Shown here piece by piece: positions 12,601 through 21,600 of a stretch of DNA of 64,000 nucleotides. A model generated the notes under the pieces. It was not told where the DNA came from and made no database searches. It saw only the letters and a list, made by a program, of their open reading frames with translations. The stretch is from Amyelois transitella (lineage: Eukaryota > Arthropoda > Insecta > Lepidoptera > Pyralidae), in NCBI RefSeq assembly GCF_032362555.1, contig NC_083532.1:4043001-4107000 (forward strand). The letters are read 5' to 3'. The position numbers and the translations under genes were made by a program. Every line of letters begins with the position of its first letter. Positions within the stretch are counted from its first letter, which is position 1.

Positions 12601-15600
12601 AGGTGTTTTTGCATGAAAGAGTAGTAGGGCCACTATATCAAATAAATAAATAATATTATGGTGTCACGCCTATTCTCAATTTACGACTACATAACCTTGA
12701 ATAAATTATTTAGTGAGAAATTTAATCCCCATAAATCTGCATCGTATTAAAAATCTTTCCGAAGAATTTCATGGCAGGAAATTTCTAAAGATAAGGATTT
12801 CCCGAAATTCCCAAGAGAAGGGAAATGGACGTTAGTTAAAAGGTCGCGGGCATACTCTAGTGTCATTCCTATTCAACATTCTTTTTGGAAATTTCGATCT
12901 GTATTTCCGTAATATTTCCTCTGACGCACTATAGTATGACAAAAATTTCTCACGAAAAGTGAGCAGGTAAAAAAACAACCATAAATTGTTGGAATTTATT
13001 TTCATGTCATGGCCCCGGCTTAAAACGTTGCCGTTGTCGTAGGTCCGGGAAATGCCGGCAATATCAAGTAGGTAGAGCTGTTAATTTGTTGTTTGGTTGT
13101 TGTCGTACTGCCTAAGATAAGAATGGCCTGTTCTAATTTTAACTCCACGATATTCATTTTCGCTGCTACACTCATATTCTGGTTTTTACTTATTTATTTG
13201 TTAGTCATTCTCGATGTAGCCGGTTTTGGTCATAGTTTGACATCGTTATTTTATCGAGTTCATCTTTTTTTTTATTAAAAAAGTCACGGATGTAAATATC
13301 GATAATAGAATTATAAACAGTGGTGTCCCATCACTATTGCGCGGAGACGGTGCGCGCGATGCACCGACCCGAGCCGGCCGTAGCCTCCACAAACCGATTT
13401 CAACCGGTTTTCATCCAATCGACGAGCGCGCCTCACTACCCGACCAATCAGAGGTTATTTTATTCAGTCACTCGCTCGCCGCCATATCCTCCGTGTCGCT
13501 TCGTATAATTTTTTTCCTACTAAATTACGCTGATAGATTCGTTGTTTCGGTCATCTACTCCAAATTGGTGTTATCCTGAAATAATCGTGTTGCAAAGGTG
13601 TTTTGTATTGGAAATTTGCGTTGGGTGATTTCATTCGTGCCGATCGTTCGGGAAATAATGTTGGACAAGTGAAGGAGTGATCCATTTGTTTTCACAAGTG
13701 TTGTGCATTTTCATTGAAGAACAAATGGTTGTAGGGGCAGTTATTGGACCAGCTATGGTGTTTGCCGGTGGCCTTTCATTCCGTGTGGGATCCGGCGCTT
13801 TTATTTTCTTCAATTTGACGAGACAGGACTACAGCTGACGAGTATTATGCTCGTATTCGAGCAAAGACTTTGTGCGAGGAATATAGGTCGGGGAGTGGTG
13901 TTGGAGGCGCGACTCCTACACGGCGTGGAGACGAGAGGGTGGCGGATGGATTTCTCCCTTCTGAAAGCGGAAGTGGAGATCCAAGCTGACCCTAGGACGT
14001 ACAGGGAACTGGCTAGGAGGCTGAGAGCGGCGAATGTACACGTTCGTCCGGCCAGGAGATCGATTTACGCGTGAGTTACCAGTTCATTCCGATTAGTTTT
14101 GGTTCGGGGACTTGTTTCACGTTGATTCGAAGGTGTTATTTGGGGTTTTGGAAGTTTCGTAAGCCCATTTTCATAGTAGAATTTACATAGTTTAAGGTTA
14201 TTTTATTTAGTAAACAAGATCAGCTGATTTTAAAATTGAGGAACTCCAATTTTCGAAACAATTTAAGTTGTTTTTGGTTATTAATTTTTGTAATAATCCA
14301 CTGTTTTAGGTAGGTACATAAAATTCTACATATTACTACTAGTTCTATGTAGGACTTATATCCAATTTATAAATAAACATTGAAATAATGAAGAAATCTT
14401 GTACAAATCGAGTTTTTCTGGACTATGGCCAGAATTCAGAGCTGAATAAAGAACATTTTGATTTGTCAAACTATAGTAGTCTTACTGTCTCTAAACATCT
14501 CTCTTTGCATGCGAGCGAAGCATGTTGAAATATTTTAGATACACAATTTTCTGATAGGTGAGTTCTGCATCCTAATCCATTTCATAGTAGACAGAGCCAA
14601 CAGTCCTGATAAATTAATTCCACTTTCAGCTGGACGGCTTCATAATGGAATTGTAGTTAGATTTACAGGACTCAATTATCCCAAGTTTATTTCTTGAAAA
14701 AATCAGTGTGTATTAATGTAAAAGTGTTTCACAGTTAAATTATAAATAGATTATGATCCCGTATCAAATCACAGGAACCTATCACCTGTCTCTTCAATAC
14801 AACCTAACGTAATTATTGCATACATACATACAGACATATGGTCACGTCTATATCCTTTGCGGGGTAGACAGAGCCAACAGTCTTGAAAAGACTAAATGGC
14901 CATGTTCAGCTATTTGGCTTAATGATAGAATTGAGATTCAAATAGTGACAGGATGATAGCCCATCACCTAAAAAAGAACCCCAAGTTTGTAAGCCTATCC
15001 CTTAGTCGCCTTTTACGACATCCATGGGAAAGAGATGGAGTGGTCCTATTCTATTTTGTATTGGTGCCGGGAACCACACGGCACACGTAATTATTGCCCG
15101 AAATTAATTATTATTATGCCCACATCGCATCACACATTTAAACAGGCACATTACAATTCGAACACCAAGGCACTTGATTAGATAAATTCTCTTGAGAAAT
15201 GAAGATTCTTATTTATTTTGTTTATTTTTGGTACTCTTCTATAATACCTACACACATAGATGATGCCCATTATCCCTTTTGGGGTAGACAGAGCCAACAT
15301 ACTTGCAAAGACTGTAATGCCCCATTCGGCTGTTTCACTTTCAAAATAGTTTATTATTGTATAGCCCATATATGTTACTCAGGTTAAATAGTTGTAAAAA
15401 AATTATTTGAATCCGTCCAGAACTTTTTGAAGATACATACAGTATTAGTATAGTACACCCTGTACTTACAAACAAAGAGACATACAGACTTTTTCTTTTT
15501 AAATTTTTCTACTACTCTTTCATTCCCGCCAAATTTTGTTTTATGACATTTGGTGAAAATCGGTTCATAAACTGTGATTTTAACCTTTTCTATTTATTTT

Positions 15601-18600
15601 TTTTGTATATTTTTTTGAATTTTTTTTTTACTTTACCCTTAAAAATCCATATAAATGTAATGTTGGTTATTCATACTAATATTTTTATTTTGTTACAGCG
15701 TGACCCCAAAGAGTGTTACGAGCCCGCACGTGGTTAACAGCAAGCCGGTCTTGCCACAACCAAGTGAGTAACATACATTCAAATTGATAATTGAAAATCT
15801 TTATTGCATAATCATAAAGTACATCAGTTGAATTACAGTTACATATATACATAAGGTTGGTCATGTCTATATCCCTTGCGGGGTAGATAGAGCAAACAGT
15901 CTTGAAAAGACTTAATGGCCACGTTCAGCTATTTGGCTTAATGATAGAATTGAGATTCAAGTAGTGACAGGTTGCTAACCCATCGCCTTAAAAGAATCCC
16001 AAGTTTGTAAGCCTATCCCTTAGTCGCCTTTTACGACATCCATGGGGACGAGCTGGTGTGGTCCTATTCTTTTTTGTATTATTATTTTCTAATTTAAAAA
16101 AAGTTGTTAGTCAACATGTCACTATTTGAACCCTGATCCCGAATATGGCCGTTCAGTCTTATTGAGACTGTTGGCTCTGTATAACCCGTTTAACGTATAC
16201 TTTCTTCAGGATTCGAATTTGACCTTTATTTACAAGTGAAACACTAAAATTATTATATTAAACATACATACATACATATAATCACGTCTATATCCCTTGC
16301 GGGGTAGACAGAGCCTACAGTCTTGTAAAGACTGATAGGCCACGTTCAGCTATTTGGCTTTTAGATAGGATTGAGATTCAAATAGTGACAGGTTGCTAGC
16401 CCATCGCCTAAAAGAGAATCCCAAGTTTATAAGCCTACCCCTTAGTCGCCTTTTACGACATCCATTGGAAAGAGATGGAGTGGTCCTATTCTTTTTTGTA
16501 TTGGTGCCGGGAACCACACGGCACTATATTAAACTGTTTTTTTTTAATTGTTACAGCTGTACTTGCCTCAAACAACCAGATGAAGCCACTTTATTGCCAA
16601 GAGTGAGTAATTAATTTACTATTTAATAGAGGCCGCCCGCGACTTCTTCCGCGTGAAATCAATCACGCGGGAACTCCGGGATAAAAAGTAGCCTATATGT
16701 TATTCTGGGTCTTCAGCTACCTAATTTACCAATTATTTCATCGTAATCTGGTCAGTAGTTTTTGCGTGAAAGAGTAACTAACATCCAAACTGACATACAA
16801 ACTTTTACATATATAATACTAGAGGCCGCCCGCGACTTCGTCCGCATGGAAACCCTATCAATCCCGCGGGAACTCTGGGATAAAAAGTAGCCTATGTGTT
16901 ATTCTGGGTCTTCAGCTACCTACATACCAAATTTCATGGTAATCGGTTCAGTAGTTTTTGCGTGAAAGAGTAACAAACATCCATACATCCATACAAACTT
17001 TCGCCTTTATAATAGTAGTAGGATTAGTAGGATGTTATGACATAATATGAGTTGCTGTGCCGTGTGGTTCTCGGCACTTTTGAATATCAACACTCATCTC
17101 TTTCCGCATTGATTACTGTAAACACCAAGGTCAGCTGTTCAACCGCCATTTTTTTAGCGTTGGATCGAAATACTTTTTAGCTTAGGTAATACATGAAGGG
17201 TCGAAATCTGTCGCCTTTTACGACATCCATAGGTAAGAGATGGAGTGGTCCTGTTATTTTTATTTATTGGTGCCCGGGAACCACACAGTGTTTAATGACA
17301 TTGTCAATCTTGTCTTGAAATAAAACTCATTTTATTTGTCAATTTTATTACATACTAGCTGACCCGGCAAACGCTGTTTTGCCAATTATTTTTATATATT
17401 ATTACGGAACCCTATGTTTTTCCAAAATAAAATATAGTCTATGTTACTCGTGGATAATGTAGCTATCGAATGGTGAAAGAATTTTTAAAATCGGTCCAGT
17501 AGTTTTTGAGCCTATTCATTACAACTAAACAAACAAAGTTTTCCTCTTTATAATATTAGTGTAGAAAACTATAAACTACAAGATGGTTTGTTTATTTCAC
17601 TTGATTAAAAAATTAAGGACGTAAAAATCTTGATCAAATTAAGGACGTCCTGGTAAAGGGTCAGGTCAAAAGTACCCGAAACCGCCGAGCTTGCATGAAG
17701 AGAATTATGAATGTGGATGAAGTGAAGGAAATATGCAGAGATCGTGGCAAGTGGAAAGAGGTAGTCTCTGCCTATCCCTCCGGGAAAGAGGCGTGATTTT
17801 ATGTATGTGTATGTATAAAAAATATATTGTTATTTTTCACAGTGGCGGTGAGATGAAAGTGAACAGTCCACAGTGTCACTCTCCGGGCGCCATCTTGCCA
17901 GACTTGCCACAAGCCGCCGAGGATCCCGATAAGGTACCTATATATATATCTCTAAACATGTAGAATGAGGTTTCTCTGGTCATCCCCATACTGATGATGT
18001 AAAGTTTTTTTTGGTGGATGTTTGTAATGAATAAACTCCAAAACTGTACTGGACTGATTTTTACGAAATTTGGCATAGATATAGAATAGAACTTTGGGAG
18101 TTACCTGTGTAACTAAAACTAGTATAGATTATATATATAACAATAGTTATACTAGCTCTACTAGGCTCTGTCTACCCCGCAATGGATACAGACGTGATTA
18201 TATGTATGTATGTAAGATTAATTAAAGATGTTTTGTTATTTCAATTATAAATATAATATTATTAAATGATTTCAATAATAGCACACTCATGCAGCCACAC
18301 AGTATAGCATTTATTTTGAAGACAGATAAGATGCATAATATGACATTGACACATAGTCACAGAGTATATTGTTCGCGCCAAAATTTAAATATTCAACATA
18401 ATAATAATAATTAAAATGTATTGCTTCTCTATCGCATCGGTGCAAACTGTAAAGATAGATTTAAGCTTCTGAAATAAATAAGTAAATAAAAAAATAAATA
18501 AATGTTTCCTGCCTGTGTCAGAACTCCGGCCTAAGCAAGGAGGCGTCGTCCATCGAGACCCAGTCGTGGCTGTCTCGGCACAGGTTCTCTCAGCACGCCG

Positions 18601-21600
18601 CCACGCTCGCCAACTTCTCTGGTGCTGATCTCCTCAGGTAGGTACCATCAGTAAAATTCAAATTCAGAATTTCTGCTCAGGTATACCATCATTCAAATTC
18701 AAATTCAAAATTTCTGCTCAGGTATAGTACCATCATTCAAATTCAAATTTTTGTTTTTGCCGTGTTGCTCCCGGCACTAATACAAAAAAGAACGGGACCA
18801 CTCCATCTCTTTCACATGGATGTCGTAAAAGGCGACTAAGGGATAGGCTTAAAAACTTGGGTTTCTTTTAGGCGATGGGCTAACAACCTGTCACTATTTG
18901 AATCTCGATTCTATCATTAAGCCAAATAGCTGAACGTGACCATTCAGTCTTTTCAAGACTGTTGGCTCTGTCTACCCCGCAAGGGATATAGACGTGATTA
19001 TATGTATGTAATTTTTTTTTCATTAGGTACTAGCTGTCCAGGCAAATGTTGTTTTGCCATATAAATGAATTTTAAGTAATTTCTAGTTAATGAAAATTTT
19101 TTTTTAAGATTGGGCAACCCTTATCTCTAAGGTGTATGAAAAATAGATGTTTGATCATAAATTTAATGAAATATTCGTATTGAAACCATTAGTTTTACAT
19201 TAATTCATATTTTTTAAAAATGTAAATCTCTAAGGTGTATGAAAAATAGATGTTTGATCATAAATTTAATGAAATATTCGTATTGAAACCATTAGTTTTA
19301 CATTCATTCATGTTTTTTAAAAATGTAAATCTCTAAGGTGTATGAAAAATAGATGTTTGATCATAAATTTAATGAAATATTCGTATTGAAACCATTAGTT
19401 TTACATTCATTCATGTTTTTTAAAAATGTAAATAGATAATGTGTATTCTTCCACGATTTAGATTTAAAAGATCTTATATTTGTTAATTGACGTCCGGTTA
19501 AAATTCTGCAGTGTATTTTGTTCCGCCGCTTCTTCTACACATACGCTTTGGAAGCGGTAGTAAGTTATAATTAGATTAAGTGATGTGACGTCAATAAGTG
19601 ATACCTTGTATCCATCCAATTTTGAAAATATGTAAATCTATTTCTATTGTAAATCTTGTACCAAGTAAACAATGACTTTTTCAATTTCAGACTTTCTCGC
19701 GAGGACATTATACAGATTTGCGGCCTCGCCGATGGCATACGTCTATTCAACGCACTGCATGCCAAGTAAGTTTGTTTTTTTTTTATTTTCTACTAGCGAT
19801 CCACCTCGGTTTCGCACGGGTGCAAAATTATAAATGTTATTATACATAAAAACCTTCCTCTTGAATCACACTACCTGCTACAAAAAACCGCATCAAAATC
19901 CGTTGCGTAATTTTAAAGATTTAAGCATACAGACAAACAGACTAAAATAGCGACTTTGTTTTATACTATCTAGTGACTAGCGACCCGCCCCGACTTCGCA
20001 TGGTTAGCATTTATAGATGTTTTTAGCACTTTGTTCAGAAAACCCTCTTTCCAATATTTTCAACACGAAGAAATCTGTTCACGACTTTTGTCAGCAATGC
20101 CCTGACGACAGCTGCTGGTGAAGCTATAAATGGCTGTATAATAAATGTGGCAAAATTTTTAAATCTGTAAAGTGACATTTGCATGTTAAAAAAAAAGCAT
20201 TGTCAGATTTGACAGCAGGAAGTAATAGGTTTATTATATTTAAAAAAAAATGTTTTAATACATTGTATCATATCCCTTCAAAATCGGGAATCTAGATATT
20301 TTAATGTTGTTTTATTTATACAAACTTCATTGTACAAAATACAAATTTATAGCACGATTGGCATACTGATGCTAGAAGCATTATCTATGTATATCTGAAG
20401 ACCCAGAATAACGCATAAGCATACTTTTTATTCCGGGGTTCCCGCGGGATTGATTGTTACGTTATGATAATGTTTTAAAACGGACGAGGTCGCGTGCGGT
20501 CACTAGTAAGTAAACAAATTTAACGTATAACGTTTGATTGATGACTGACTGCTTATTTAAAATACATTACATAATTCCGACGCCTTCAAACGCAGAATGT
20601 GTGTTAACTCTCTACATACATACATAAATACATACATATGGTCACGTCTATATCCCATGCGGGGTGTAGACAGAGCCAACAGTCTTGAAAAGACTGAATG
20701 GCCACGTTCAGCTTTTTGGCTTAGTCATAGAATCGAGATTTAAATAGTGACAGGTTGTGCTAGCCCATCGCTTTAAAAAGAATCCCAAGTTTGTAAGCAT
20801 ATCCCTTAGTCGGCTCTTACGACATCCACGTGAAAGAAGTGGTCCTATTCTTTTTTGTATTGGTGCCGGGTACCACACGGCACTACATACCTATGTACAT
20901 ATTGTGAACATATTCAAGGAATAAATCAAGCTAGCAACCTGTCACTATTTGAATCTCAATTCTATCATTAAGCCAAATAGCTGATGATTGATTGATTGCG
21001 TGACCATATGTATGTATTTATGTATGACGAAGTCGCGTGCGGTTTCTAGTTAGTAAATAAATGAAATGTTACATATAATGATTGTTTGTTTGCAGACGCA
21101 TAGAGCCCCGGCTGACGGTGTACGTGTGCCCGGCGGGCGGCGCCGTGTACAGCGCGCTGTACCTGCACTCGTGCCGCGCCGGCGAGCTGCTGCACAAGCT
21201 GCGGGCCTTGCACGACACGAGGAAGGTACATATATCATATATATATATATATATATATGTACATATACATACATACATATGGTCACGTGGGGATCCCGGG
21301 CACCAGTAAAGAAAATGCTGCAGTGCAGTTTGTTACCGCTTCTTCTGCTCTGACGCCTTGGAAGCGGCAGTGAACTGAGTTTTAAGTAATTTATTTGACG
21401 TCAACCAATGTTGTTAAACCATACGTTTTGACAATTATTAAGCGATATATAGTATCCTATAGTAATGAATAAAAATTCGGGATATAGACGTGACCATATG
21501 CACATGCATTCACATTCATATGGTCACGTCTATACCCCTTACGGGGTAGACAGAGCCAACAGTCTTGAAAAGACTGATAGGCCACGTTCAGCTGTTTGGC

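Larger units (their letters stand above)
5307..13319 (+). other. 5' part of the 10.4-kb gem intron
   Basis: No coding exon is evident here. It contains S265 fragments, a 5'-truncated LINE reverse transcriptase (11191-12132, minus) and other decayed repeats, some noted separately, in AT-rich unique-looking sequence. Confidence 0.6.

Noticed and set aside
13337-13579. 80-aa ORF in the CpG-rich patch
   Set aside because: No coding similarity, no usable donor; better explained as promoter and leader sequence.
21066-21353. 95-aa ORF overlapping a gem exon
   Set aside because: Out-of-frame reading of the GC-rich post-SAM exon extending into intron.
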